64,000 bases of DNA. Source: Lojkania enalia (lineage: Eukaryota > Ascomycota > Dothideomycetes > Pleosporales). The notes under the pieces were generated by a model, which saw only the letters and a program-made list of their open reading frames with translations, was not told where the DNA came from and did no database searches. The position numbers and the translations under genes were made by a program. The stretch is taken from positions 217,952 through 281,951 of the forward strand of contig ML986629.1 in NCBI GenBank assembly GCA_010094045.1, in the 5' to 3' direction. Below, in pieces: positions 11,631 through 25,562 of this stretch (position 1 is the stretch's first letter; each line of letters begins with the position of its first letter).

Positions 11631-14350
11631 TTTGGTTGTGGGTAGGAAGGGCCGGCGGCCTTGCAGCCCTCGAGTCCCTGCTCTAGCAATGCTTTGGGAG
11701 TACGACAGCTTAGGAAACGGTATCGATGGGATGGCCCGAGACGTCTTCTGTGGATAGTAGGTTCACAGAGACTTCATGCCCGAGACGCTAGGGCGAGGAG
11801 TAGGAGGTTATCTAAGTCGGTTTGCAAGGGCCCAGGCCAGTGTATCAAAACGCCCTAATCCAAAATCTGAGATATCGAATGGTATGGGCGCACGCTGTAG
11901 AGTCGACGGGCTTGTAGTCTGGTGCAGAGTACGCTTGCGGGAGGTGCGAGGGACGACGGCGGCGGCGGTAGCGGCGTCGGTGGTGGTAGTGGTGGTGGTG
12001 CTAATGATGATGATGGGCCCGCCGGCAAGTGCCGGGGCTGAGATGCGACGTCGGCACCTGACGGTCTCGCGACGACGAGAGCAAAGGCGCACGCGATTAC
12101 CAACGCTGGAGGGTATTGCTAGAGGGAGCGACCAAGAATGGCGCTGCGAGTAGGTGTGAGGTATCGCGCATCCGGTCCCGCACTGGGCAGCGGAGCGGAG
12201 GAAACAAGCAGCGGCCGCGGCGGGGGGAGGCTGGGATGGGCTGCGCGGCGGAGTCGTCTAGAGGCTGCGTGAAGGGTTTTGCAGCATTCGCGAGCGCGAG
12301 CGCGGGTGCGGGTGGGCGGTGCGGCTCTCGACGACGGACGAGGGCGAGGGCGAGGATGCGGGCGAGGATGCAGGCGTGGGCTGCGATGCGATGCGTGGTG
12401 TCGCGAAATGGAGTTTGAGCCGATCGTCTGGCCACGACTGGTTCAGGGCTTGAGCCAAAAGGGGTTTTTCAATACCGAAGAGGCTAGATACGTTATTTAT
12501 TCCGGCGGCCTCTGCTTTCGCGCCCTCCCAAACTGCAAGACGGCCTCCGCGCGCACTGCACCGGCTACACTGGAGGAAGGGGATAGAAGTGTACAATGCT
12601 GGCGACGCGGCACGACTATCTGTCCGGGACACGCGCTGGCAGGCGACGGTTCGTCTTGGGGCAGGCCAGGTGGTGAGGCAGATGAAAAATTACCGCTTGT
12701 CCAATTCGGGCAAGGAGGATTACAACAGTGTTTGCAAGCTACACCTCTTCGAGCCGATCCCCAGCAGCCCTAGGAGGAATATCTCGATAAAAAAAAAAAT
12801 ATACGGGACCCGGGGATTTCTTCTCAAAAAGCTAAGAATGCGCAAGTCCTACTCGATGAGGGAGGGAAGATGCAATTGTGTCTGCGCAGCCCACCAGCCT
12901 TAGAGCAAGTGGATCGCAATTCACTCTGCAATTGCCAAGACGCTAGCGGCTCGCTACCTTCATCTTCGCGCCGATACGCCGCCAGCTGCAAATTTGGCGT
13001 CGACTGTTCTCCTCACTTATTCCGCTCTCGCTGCTTCATTGCTTCATCAGTACAGCCAGCCTCCACATGACATAGCTGCTCAATCGCAGAGCCCACCACT
13101 ATTCCAACCTGCAAAGACGTTATGGATATAGTCCGCTACGTTGGCGCCGGTGATCAAACCTCGTGAGTGCACCTCTTTTCCTACCGCGCACAATTGGAAT
13201 GATCGATACTTCGAACATGTCTTCTTTTCCCAACTGAGTCGACCTTGAAGAATTCAGTCTTTCCGGGTTGCCTCTTGCAGGGAGCCTGCTACTTGCCAGT
13301 ACTTTCGTCTGACCTTTTCGCACACTCTCAATTTCTCTCCTCGCGAGATGGCTGTTGCTAACGACGCCCAGACCGCAAGCGCTTCCCCATTCGTAGCTTC
13401 CTCGTCGAATTCCTGTCGATGTACCCAAATACATGCGATTCTGTGTGCCTGGAATGTCGGCTCGGTGTTCCGCTCTGGCTGTCAAAGCTACCTTGTTGAG
13501 AGCATACTAAACGCGGGATAAGTCCTGCTTTGGGATATTCGCAACGTTCTAAGGCAGTCATAGTCGCTATGTACTAACTATAGAGCGTGATCTCCCTCGG
13601 AACTTCAAATCCTGCTGCAAACTTGTGCTAGGTTAGTAATGCTCCTACCGTCCGGGCCCGTTCCTTCATGATGAAAACCTTTCCACATTCGCAGTTTCCA
13701 CGCTAGCCATCGCTTGAACCCAATCAAGATGGTCGATGAGCGCAAATCTTCCTTGGATGTCTGATCTTTCTTTTTGTACGCCTAGCTCGCCGTCAAACTG
13801 AATTGAATTTCATTGTGCTTACTGGCTTTTTAGGTTTTGTATTGCGGTTTTACGCCATTTCTGAAGAAAGACCGTATGGTAAGCTATATAGATGGACCAG
13901 TAGAACATGATATGCACACATATTAGGCTTAGAAATATGTCAATTCGGAGAATCATCTTGTAGATTCTGCAATATGAGTTTTGTGAACACTTAGCGACTC
14001 TGCATTTTCGTGACGCACTCATGTACACAGTTCTGATGCGAGTGTGTCGATGGATTACACAGCTATTATATGTGAGAAGGCTCCTTCTCATTGCATGTGT
14101 GCCTCAAGCGAACGTTTTGCATCCACTCTTAGTGCTCTCATACTCAGCTCTTATCGGCGTTGATTAGTCACAGGGTCCCGCACTGACGTTCTCGTGAGCT
14201 CCGCCAACCACCCCTGTCGAAGCTGCCTCCCGCTTCAACTGCACAGCTTCACACCCCACCACCCCGCGAGCAGACACTCCAGTTACAGCTCGCATAAATT
14301 TCACAGAGCGACACAAACTCACTTCCCGGTCGCTCAACCTTACCGCCACC
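11631..14350. other. Long divergent intergenic region with GC-rich and GGT-repeat blocks
   Basis: 2.72 kb between the start codons of the PtaB-like gene (-) and the V-ATPase B gene (+), so it holds both promoters and probably long 5' UTRs. A trinucleotide-like GGC/GGT/GAT tract lies at about 11955-12020 and a GC-rich block at about 12160-12400. A possible two-exon small ORF (13122-13162 joined to 13281-13521, 93 codons) is discussed under findings. Otherwise no gene is recognised. Confidence 0.45.
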
Positions 14351-16232
<1,882 letters not shown>

Positions 16233-17439
16233 ATGGCCAGGGTGGATGGTTAATGGTGTGCGAGATATATGCTGGCGAATAAGGGTATCCACAGTGCTTA
16301 TGTAGATAAAGGCTCTGTGGCCAACGTGTTTTGTGTCTGGGTATTTTGTATTCAATATAAGAAACCAGTTCCTATCTATGGGTTTGATTGGCTATGAATG
16401 GTGCACGGTGTTGGTTTATAACGGTATCAGTTTCGAGTATGCTATCCGGCTAGTTGATGGCGTTGAGCGTGCGGATAGAGAGGATAGTGGACGGCGAGAA
16501 GATTCTTGACGTAGTATGATGGCGGTATGCTAGCCTAACTTTTTCTTTCGCCAGCCTTGTATTTGTGGGAGGTTCATGACAATCGATGTAGACTGGGAAA
16601 AACATGTTACGAGGATTAAGGATTGGTTTGCCAGATGGAGAAGTGGAACTAGCCGATAGAACATTTTGGACTGTTATTAACTAGCGAAACAAGGGCACTT
16701 TCGGATGTAATTGACTAGCCAAGAAGGCTATAGTGTTATATTATTAGCTAGTCTGGATATCCAAAGTTAGGAAATTTTTGAGGTGCTAAAGAAAAACAGA
16801 TTAAATCTTATCATCAGCTCCTGCTGTATCTCGTCATCACCAATGTATGCTTTCTGCATTATGCTAAATAAACATGTTTACTGAATTTATTTCCAAGAAT
16901 TGTGCGCCCCGTATATCTTTAGCTTACGTTGTGACATAATATCATGATGGAGGCTTGAGGGTACGATTTTCTAAGGTTTCCGGACGGTATGCATTTCTTG
17001 AACCTCGAACATAGTGTAAAGTCATGGTTCAAATAGTTCAAATGCCATCGAGTGCAATTCATAGCGACCAAATAGGAGGGGATGAGAAGGGCAACTCGAT
17101 ATGTGCGTACTTCTCACAGGTCTTCATCTGCACTAATCCCGCCTCATCTTTCGCATGCCCTAAGTATTGGGGGTTTGCGAAGGGTAGAATATTCTTCAAT
17201 ATCTTAGAACGTGAAGTAAAAGATGAATTATAGTTTCGATGACAAAAGTCTATCAATGGGGATTCCTAACCTAAGAATCCTTAGTGTCCAAACTTGAGGG
17301 ATATTGATCCGCAAGTACGCAAGTATTGCAGAAACTCTAGGCCCAGCATCCCATATGTCCATACCTAGATCTGCTAGGACAAGAGCCTTGGGTAGTTGCG
17401 TACCGAAGGCTCAGCGCCAGAGGATGGTTGGCAAACCAT
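16233..17439. other. Convergent intergenic region
   Basis: 1.2 kb between the 3' ends of two genes. It holds the 3' UTRs and moderately AT-rich DNA (about 16700-16920). No gene, tRNA or repeat was recognised. Confidence 0.5.
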
Positions 17440-20400
17440 TCAAATCTCCGTTTCCATTTCCTGATCCTCATCCCCACCTACTATGGCCTCCACATTTTTC
17501 ATAAGAAGACCATTTGTCGTTAAGAATCCGACATCAGCTCTAATATCCCCAATTGAGGCTACGGGTTTACCATCCTCAAACTTCGTCTTTGATTCACTGT
17601 CTACAGCCGCGGCCATTGCGTGGCTATCGCCCTGGAAGTCTTTTCTCAATTTCTCTACGCAATCTTCACACAGACGGAGCCCGCAGCCCGGAATTAGAGC
17701 TCCATCTTCGCTATCCCTGGTGGTGCTAAGCGATGGCTGCGGCGTGCAACAGCCGAAGGAAGCGACTTTAACACACATTGAGCAGAATTTCTGGATCCCA
17801 TGCCGCATCTCGGCTGATCTGGGCTTAGCTACCCGTAGAGCATCCGCAATAGAATCCAAATCTTCTTCTTGACCTCTAGATGCATAGCGCGTAAGCTCGT
17901 GATTGGGGCATAGAATAACCTGAAGTCGAGACATCGTGCAGTCGGCACACATTGATGTCCCCTCCTCGTTCTCCTCCCTATGCCCGCCTGCCACTTCAGA
18001 ATAACCCAGACCATTGTGCCATCGGATCACGTGGACTTTTTTCTCACCGTATCCCCACATACCAAAGATTACATCCTGGCAGAAATTGCAGTCTGAAGCG
18101 CCATTTCGCGGAGTAGTGGTGTGGAAAATGATGGGGTAACTGAAGGAAGTCATAATTTTTGTGAGTACTCCGCGCCGACCTTCTGCATCCGTCATCTCTA
18201 CCTCCGGAGTCGCTTCACGCAACCTCTCTTCTTCGTCATTGTCCTTATCTGCTTCCAAGAATGCCACATCGGCATCGCTATAGAAAGTCTCGTAGGCTTT
18301 CCTTGCCACTTCGCCGCCTTCCTGCAAGTAGAAGGGATTGAATCTTTTCGACGCTTCAATCCTTCCCTGCTGAGCTCGAGCTTTTGACTTTGGCTTGTGA
18401 GTTTGCCGGCTCATTTCCGCCATCTTCCCCTGGTCAACCTTATCCAAGTCGTAAAAGGTGCAAGCCAGTTTCCCTCTTTTGCACTGCTTGCAGGGTGGCC
18501 TATCGACCTTCCACTTCAAGGAGCACATCTTTTTCTGAATTCGACAGTGAGTACAATGTGTCCAGAGCCTGTTAGGCCCGTACATGATCGTATCTAGGTC
18601 AATTCGATCGTGCTTGTACCCTTTAGGTGGGCCAGCTTCACAATGTGGGAACTCTGCGTCGAAACATTGGCGACACATCGCATGCGGTTCTTCGTCCGAT
18701 TGGAACGAACATTCTTCGCCTATTTCTCGACAGCGCTTACACTGTCCCTTCTTCCTTGGTTCGATAATTAGTCTACAGTCAATGTCGTTATCGAAGCAGT
18801 GTCGGCAAGGCCATGTACCTCCCTCGGCAACAGAACATTTCACATCGCGGATCCGACATTCATAGCAGCCCCGGGCAGCAGGATGACCAGCCAGATCTTC
18901 AACAGCCCTGTTATCATCGGGTTGCGTAGAAGATAAGGGATCCGGGATAGGTTCTTGAGGTTCCACACCAGGCGTGTTCTGACGATATAATGCTTTCCGT
19001 TTTTCCCTTTCACCCTCTTCCTTCTGTAGCTCTCGCTCCTGCTCAGAGTCCAGTTCCGACCAGTCCTCGGGCCAATTTTCCTCCCCATCCGTAGCGTTGA
19101 TCACATTACCGATCCTTTCGAAGGACAGTCGTACAATAAGTTTCCGGACCCGCTTCTTCGGTGTCTTTCCTTTCCCTTTCATCTTGGGCATCACCTTCTT
19201 CTTTTTCCTAGCGTCCCGAGGGTCATAGTCACCACTTTTATCAACATCTAGGTATGTTGTGGCTACCTGACGATCGATGTTCCTGCGAAGTCCGTAGGGA
19301 ATCTGCGTAGGTGAGCTATGTTCCCAAAAACAATTACTATTCCCAGGACGAGGATGCCCCACCTCTCCGTCGCCCCGTTGCTGAAATAAACTAGCATCAG
19401 CACCTGTGAGACTCTCTAGAGCAGGCGGTAAAGGGGATTCCCGAACTAGGCCGGATTCAAAACCCGAGTGTCCTAGGCCGAGACTCGAGGAACGCTGCCC
19501 TTGGGGATGACCTTCATGTTGACTGTTTGTTGGAGTCGAATCGAGTGAGAGAATCTTGTTGCGAAGGACCCTGGGGATCCCATCCTCGTCTTCGTCTCGA
19601 TCCTCTTCCTCTGTGCCATCGTCGCTCTGGTTAACTGGGCCACCGAACAATGTGTTCCTTATTCTTTCTGACATGCGAAGCCCTTCAATCTCTGCTCTAT
19701 CTTCACGCTGTGGCGACTTGATCGATATTGTTAGGTCAGACCTCGAAAGACACGTTTTCTCCTTTGCGTCAGGGAAGGACCGATCAAAGGTTTCGACACC
19801 CTCTTCATCGTCCGAGAAGCCAGTTCGAAAAATTCCCTCAGCTGAAGCTTGCGCGCCATTTGCCTGAGCTCTGGTGGCAAAATCTTCAGTTTCATGAAGG
19901 AGCGAATCTAGACCAGCATTCCGCCTGTCCTCTTTCTCCTGGGTGTGATCTAGATCCAAGCGAAGGCCAGTAGTAGTTTTGAAAGAGTCAAATGTCTTGG
20001 ACGGAAAACCTGAAAATGGATCTTTAAAGAGAGAATCTGTGATGATAGTAGGCTGTTCGGTATTGCCATTATTCATTTCCCATTCATTGTGCGCTCGGTC
20101 ACTGTGCGTGTCGGTCATATTTGCGGTAGCTGCATTCTCGGATGGATCCCCGAATAATGGCTCGTGGCTAACTGTCTCATGCCCTTGATAATCTCCAAAC
20201 CGCAGTTTGAAGCATGTGGCATCTTCCATCGAGTCCCTGTTCTTTGGTGTTACGGTGTGGACGGCGCGTTCGAGGATATCATCGGCATTAGACAGAGAAT
20301 CATTTTTCAGTTGGTCATTCGATTGTGTTTGCGTTTGATCAACGGCTTCCATATTCACGTCTTCGGGGATGTCGTCTTGATCAGACTCATCAGAGTCGTC

Positions 20401-20448
20401 GTATCCATCCATCCCTGGGAGCGGCAACTTGGAGATCCTTACCGCCAT
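17440..20448 (-). CDS. Large protein with three consecutive Zn2Cys6-type clusters and a Cys-rich C-terminus
   Basis: One uninterrupted exon of 1002 residues. Residues 1-520 are acidic, Ser/Asp/Glu-rich and probably disordered, with a basic KKKKVMPKMKGKGKTPKKR-type stretch before the zinc region. Three units follow the pattern C-x2-C-x6-C-x10/11-C-x2-C-x6-C, at about residues 528-558, 570-603 and 632-663, which is the spacing of fungal binuclear Zn2Cys6 DNA-binding clusters. The C-terminal 200 residues carry further CxxC pairs ('CNFCQD', 'CADC', 'CSMCVK', 'CEDCVEKL') suggestive of more zinc sites. A nuclear, nucleic-acid-binding role is inferred. Ordinary Zn2Cys6 factors have one cluster near the N-terminus and a middle homology region, and neither is seen here. 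Confidence 0.85.
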   Translation of the reverse strand: MAVRISKLPLPGMDGYDDSDESDQDDIPEDVNMEAVDQTQTQSNDQLKNDSLSNADDILERAVHTVTPKNRDSMEDATCFKLRFGDYQGHETVSHEPLFGDPSENAATANMTDTHSDRAHNEWEMNNGNTEQPTIITDSLFKDPFSGFPSKTFDSFKTTTGLRLDLDHTQEKEDRRNAGLDSLLHETEDFATRAQANGAQASAEGIFRTGFSDDEEGVETFDRSFPDAKEKTCLSRSDLTISIKSPQREDRAEIEGLRMSERIRNTLFGGPVNQSDDGTEEEDRDEDEDGIPRVLRNKILSLDSTPTNSQHEGHPQGQRSSSLGLGHSGFESGLVRESPLPPALESLTGADASLFQQRGDGEVGHPRPGNSNCFWEHSSPTQIPYGLRRNIDRQVATTYLDVDKSGDYDPRDARKKKKVMPKMKGKGKTPKKRVRKLIVRLSFERIGNVINATDGEENWPEDWSELDSEQERELQKEEGEREKRKALYRQNTPGVEPQEPIPDPLSSTQPDDNRAVEDLAGHPAARGCYECRIRDVKCSVAEGGTWPCRHCFDNDIDCRLIIEPRKKGQCKRCREIGEECSFQSDEEPHAMCRQCFDAEFPHCEAGPPKGYKHDRIDLDTIMYGPNRLWTHCTHCRIQKKMCSLKWKVDRPPCKQCKRGKLACTFYDLDKVDQGKMAEMSRQTHKPKSKARAQQGRIEASKRFNPFYLQEGGEVARKAYETFYSDADVAFLEADKDNDEEERLREATPEVEMTDAEGRRGVLTKIMTSFSYPIIFHTTTPRNGASDCNFCQDVIFGMWGYGEKKVHVIRWHNGLGYSEVAGGHREENEEGTSMCADCTMSRLQVILCPNHELTRYASRGQEEDLDSIADALRVAKPRSAEMRHGIQKFCSMCVKVASFGCCTPQPSLSTTRDSEDGALIPGCGLRLCEDCVEKLRKDFQGDSHAMAAAVDSESKTKFEDGKPVASIGDIRADVGFLTTNGLLMKNVEAIVGGDEDQEMETEI

Positions 20449-21452
20449 GTTAATCGAAAGAGATAGGATAACGCTTCATCTAGCAACGAGTGAGTTTAGC
20501 TTGCGAATTAGAGGTCCCGCTCCAGGTTCCTGAGGGAGTTCCTAGGAACAATGATAGGATGTGGTTCAAGCGAACCGATGCTTTGGTCCAAGTTAGTGGA
20601 ATACGGAAATAAGGCACTGCGGCTACAACAAGATGTTCCGGTTCCTAAGTGACAAAAGTTTCGAAGACATGTCAATATACTAAGGCTGAGAGTCTATTGG
20701 CGGTAGACGAAGGTACTGCACGTGTTTTTAAAGAAAATTATGAGAAGAAACAAATGAGCTGTGTCATGAGGCTGTCTAGGGCATAAGGGGGATGTTATAA
20801 TACTAACCTGATAACGTTTGGAAAGCGGAGAAGAGTTGGAGTCGAGTTGGAATGTGGAGAGAGAGTATGGCCGCCCGCAAGTCTAAATATGTTGGAGAGT
20901 GAGAAGTGGGAGACCACTGGTTCATTTGACTCTCAGTGAGGAATATGAGCGTCGGCGAATGTGTAACGCAGCAAGTGAAAGAACCTCCTGAGGTATTCAT
21001 CAGATTCTCGTGATTTGTAGGTGTGAGCTGTAAGACGCCGACTAGAATAGAGAATTTAGATATTAATAGAGTGATGGATGAAGCTAGTGAGAGGGAGCCA
21101 GTCACTCTCTATCATCCGTTCCGATGCGGTGGCGGTGAAGCGGTGAGGCCACAAACGGCTTGATGCGGCACCAATGACAAATAGTATTCGGATCGAAAGA
21201 AGTCTAAAGTGAAATGATGGTGATTAAAAAGATTCATTTAAGCAAGAGGTATTATTGGAAGGAATATTGGTATCGGAATTTAGCGATCAATACTGAGGTC
21301 TGCAAATGGGCTTGAGAACCGTAGTACGGGCGTAACGAAGTGAAAATTCTAAGACGTAGGAATAATCTCAAGATTTTCAGTCTAGGACAAGTGAGAAGAA
21401 CACTAATATGTACTCGTACGTCTAGAGGTTTTGAAGTGTCAATGAAGATCCA
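20449..21452. other. Intergenic region upstream of the triple-cluster gene
   Basis: About 1 kb holding the promoter of the minus-strand triple-Zn2Cys6 gene. A 100-codon minus-strand frame at 20803-21105 has no recognisable features. No repeats were seen. Confidence 0.4.
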
Positions 21453-21746
21453 TTACGCATCTTGACACGACAGCCCAAGTGTCCGGGTAGCATGTTGACA
21501 TAATTCCTCCTTATCTCTGTCTAAAACATATCCAACACAGTATCCATCTAGACTTGTGATACATATCCTCTTCCTTCCTTTTTTCTCATCTGCGGGCATC
21601 TCCCTAAGCGTTGTCTCTAAATGCCGAATGTGTGATCTGAGACCATACCCAGGACTGCATTTGCTGCTGAAGAGAGAGCTCCATAACCTTACTGAACGTG
21701 GTGTATTTTCTTTTTCTAAGTCACTTGTAATTTTGCCGTGATTCAT
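21453..21746 (-). CDS. Possible small ORF of unknown function
   Basis: 97 codons on the strand opposite to the downstream phosphatase gene, starting 'MNHGKITSDLEKENTPRSV' and ending about 200 bases before that gene's start. It has mixed charged composition and no signal peptide, membrane span or known motif. It could be a genuine small gene sharing a divergent promoter or a chance frame; nothing beyond length supports it. Confidence 0.22.
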   Translation of the reverse strand: MNHGKITSDLEKENTPRSVRLWSSLFSSKCSPGYGLRSHIRHLETTLREMPADEKKGRKRICITSLDGYCVGYVLDRDKEELCQHATRTLGLSCQDA

Positions 21747-21957
21747 ATAATAGATAATTTTATTCGTAAACTGAACAGTTGTCGTAGAAATAATATTCCA
21801 GAACTAGTGGGTCGTGAAGGATATCAGAGCTTAGTCATCAATGCCACATGGGCCGCATTTGCCGAATCATTAATTAACCGGCTCAGAACGCAGAGCCCAC
21901 CTTCATCACTGCTCAATTTACCCCAATGATACACGACGAAGCTTTCCAGGCCCCACT

Positions 21958-23072
21958 ATGGGCACTTCAGCTCACAAAGTGAAGTTGTTTCTCATTCGTC
22001 ATGGTGAGACGGTAGATAATGTTGCCCAAGTCTAGTACGAAGCTCTTCCCGATTCTTCTCGTTGCCACTGCTAATATGGAGCAGCGCAGGGAGACGAGAC
22101 TCGGAGCTCACCAACCATGGTTACCAGCAAGCTACACGACTAGGTTTGCATTTTAAATCCCTCGGACTGCGCTTCACACATCTGTTTTCTTCCCACCTCC
22201 AGCGAGCAGCAAAGACTGCTGCCTTGATACAAGTGGCGCAGAGCGCGCCATCGGTCGGATCTGATGCTATTCATGCAGTACCAAATGTCGTGCAACTGCC
22301 GGTACTCATGGAGCAAGACTTCGGCTTCTACGAAGGCAAAAAGTGGTATGATAAGCCGGCTAATACCGGGTTGAGTGGTAGGGAGCATCACCGACAATCA
22401 CACACGGATACGCCTGGGTTTGTTGACATCGAACCGGTCGAGTCGCTTGCGCGACGTGCAGATAATTTCATTGATCTGCATCTTCTGCCGCTATTTCACG
22501 GCGCGCCATCTGCTACAGGTCACGTCGTAGCCATCGTGTCTCATGGTATCATGCTGTCGATCCTCTGGAAGCGTCTTCTCCTTCGACTTCCTCCAAAGAG
22601 CGTAGCATTCTCGCCCGAGCTCTCGGAGAGAGTCCGCTGTCGTTCCCTAGAGCATCTCGGCGGGTGGTCCAACACTGGCTATCTCGAGTTGCACCTGCAA
22701 AAGACAATGGTAGAAGATCTAGTATCTGTAGTCATTCCAGCTACGCCTTCGGACCTAGATTCGCGCCTGACAGGAGATGCACCTACAAATACGCAAGCGG
22801 AAATGAGCCGTTTGGAAGACGCTCGGGCCAAATTCGCGAGTACTATGGTTGGCACTTCATCTACTGATGATACAAGGTCGCAGCTTGCGACGTCTGTTGT
22901 GAAACAATTGCCAGTCAGGCTAGCGCATGGATGGACTACTGTCATTCAGACTATGAATGGGAGAGATCATCTAAAGGGGTTAAAGCGCACAGGCGGTGGT
23001 GTTGGAAGCGCTAGGCATGATACCTCACAACAGAACGTCGAGAGCTTTTTCAAGAGACGTAAGCTGGGGTGA
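21958..23072 (+). CDS. Histidine-phosphatase (phosphoglycerate mutase family) protein with C-terminal PIP box
   Basis: Two exons, 21958-22034 and 22085-23072, with a 50-nt intron, give 354 residues. The joint creates the family sequence 'VAQVYAGRRDSELTNHGYQQA'. The catalytic motif RHGE is at residues 14-17 and the second active-site His is in 'AIVSHGIMLSILWKRLL'. The enzyme should pass a phosphate through His15; the substrate is not predictable, since the family covers sugars, nucleotides and proteins. After the catalytic domain comes a roughly 110-residue low-complexity extension ending in QQNVESFFKRRKLG. Residues 341-348 fit the PCNA-interaction consensus Q-x-x-hydrophobic-x-x-aromatic-aromatic exactly and are followed by a basic cluster that could serve as a nuclear signal. 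Nuclear action at the replication clamp is inferred. Confidence 0.88.
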
Positions 23073-25562
23073 AGCTAGCGAGTTTGTTTCATCGTTGTAC
23101 ACCTCTGGGCCAAGATAGTCGTTTTAACAGTGAGTTGGGATCTTTCTTAATGTAGCTGCTCTTTCTAGTGATGATAAAGCGATTATTCCCAGACCTGTTC
23201 TGAATCTACATGTGGACTCTTAATTGTTCCAACTGCTGTCTGATTTTGTATTCTCTCCATTGTCTCGCATGCCACTTATAACGAACACGCGCTGATTGTG
23301 TACTCTAGACCTGCCGCTGAATTGGCCTTTTTGCTGGTTGCGCAACACGTGAAGACCTACCTCACTAGCGATAAGAGCTGTAGTGATTTGTCTTTCATCT
23401 CGTATGTACCTGCTCTTGTGATATGGATAACTATCGACAGTTATCTTGCTTATCAACGCTCAGTGGCAGAGGAAGCACAGGCAACCTGATAACATTAGAA
23501 TTTAGGTCAGAGCAGTGAGAGTAAAATCTGGTATTGATGACTAGGTGCAGACGATATATCAGCAGCATTATGAACAAATAATGTTTCTGCCACAAGGCGA
23601 TCTGCGGGCCTATATCGTACGACAAGTCCTCGGGAGAAGTGCACTCTCCAATTTATGAAATACTACTTGTAGAGTGATCCGGTGCATCTTCGCTCGTAGA
23701 TATATCGATATCACAGACATAGCTACTGCAACGTGTCAATCTAACAATAACTCATGCTGGAGTATCCACAAAGGCGTCTTTGAGATCATGCTGCGACAGG
23801 TTGTACATTCTGTGATACCTGAAGCGGCCGCACAGCGAGGCTGGTGCTTCGTGGTCCGCCCGATAGAAAATGATACATACGATGTTCTGACAATGGCGTT
23901 CGCGGAATTAGCAAAATGTATCACATAAGCGCCATTCTCCGTGCCTCCTGAAGGTCTACAAGGCGATAGTTGCAAATACATCGTTTCGATAGTTCCGTTG
24001 CAAGGTCCTTAGGCTTGTGTGCGCAAATAGTTTACTAGCGCAGATGAGCCTTGCAGATGCTGTTGATTTGCTTATCTTAACAACTCCTGAGCATCACCAT
24101 CAAGCTATCTAAAGAGTTCGGATGGCGTCAGCGACCTAGCGGAATGCAAAAAGAACGAGCGTAATCATTTCTTCCTTTAGCATATAGAAAAGCGCATTGC
24201 TTGTAAGAGGACAGTGGGCTTACAAGAGTGAGCCAATATATTCCCATGAATTCGGTGGGTTTCTAAGGAGACTAAGATCTCATCGTATGCTCAGACCTTT
24301 GTAATGTGGGCTCTGACATGAACAGCTGTCCTCACACATGTTTCTCGCGCGGATGGCCTACGGGGGGGGTTCATGCGAGATTGTGGCGTAGCGATGGTAA
24401 GTAATGGGATTGGTGGGCGAGGATGTTGGTGGGCTATGAATGGCTACGTAGAGTGGAGCGTGAATCAGCTGAGCCTCAGCGCCACGATCGATGCGACGGG
24501 CCGGCCCTAGGAAGAACCGTTTTCGTCTTCGTTAGCATGCGATAGGTGTGTCGGCTTTCGAGAGGTAGTATTATTTTTGTATGGGGCATAGGCGTCCAAG
24601 CAGATTCTCGTCTCCGCCTCCTCTCATAGCTGGATAGCGGTCGTTGCAACCACTTGAGAGGAAAGGGACTGGTGCCTGACGCCTTCAGGCTAGGCTTCTC
24701 CGTCGGGGTTTCGGGCTCGCAATGCGATGTTTAATGGTGTGGAAAGAGAAACATACGAGCAATCGGCATTGGTAAGGATGACAGCTGCAGATCTATGAGG
24801 AGGGCCAGAATATTCGTTAGCGGAGAAGGCTAAGCATGACATCCCTTTATAAGCCTTGAGCAATGTTATCTAGAGCGAGGCTGACGCGCATGGGGCCATC
24901 TGACCCCTGGTATGCCCTCAAAAGGAAACCGAAGCGGGTGGAGGATGGCGCCTAGTATACGAACTGCCGTAATCAAGAGGGCATCACAAACTTCGTTTCT
25001 AGCTCGTGAACTACCAACTTCTCGTTTTTTCTCGGGGAAGAAGCCACAACGTGTTTCACAACAGCAGAAGAGCTGAGAGGCCTGGCCAAAGGTGTGGCTT
25101 CTGTTTCTCGTCTATATTGCTCAGATGTTGACATGAACGAACACGAAATCCGATGATGAGATGACAAGTAAGCCAATCATGCAGGCCTTTAATCCGAAAC
25201 ACCAAATGATCGCCTGAACGCACCGCATCAGGGCATATACTAGGATGGCGCGACCGGGGTGCAGGCGTGCAGGTCCTCAGCCTTAAAGGCTTGGACTGTT
25301 TCCTCGCGGGCGCAGGGTGCAACCTTGCCGTAGTGCAAGCGCTGGGATTTTCTTAGGAATTCTGTCCCCGTTAGTGGCATATACATGTAGTCTAGCATCC
25401 TCATCTCGTGCGTATGCTTGGTGCCACAACTTTCTTCATCCTCGCCATCGACGCTTTGTTGTCCTTTCGATTTCGTCATGTCTGGCATCTCTAGATAGCA
25501 CAGCGCAGCGCCGTTCTCAGGATTGAATACATGTCTACTGTGCTACACCACACTCATTCAGA
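23073..25562. other. Intergenic region, no gene recognised
   Basis: 2.5 kb between two plus-strand genes. It contains only short frames without domains and a run of G at about 24362-24370. It includes the promoter of the MFS gene. No tRNA, transposon end or repeat was seen. Confidence 0.4.

Noticed and set aside
11808..12632. Several overlapping frames on both strands in the GC-rich region
   Set aside because: Compositional by-products of GGC/GGT and CG-rich tracts; no consistent gene and no family match.
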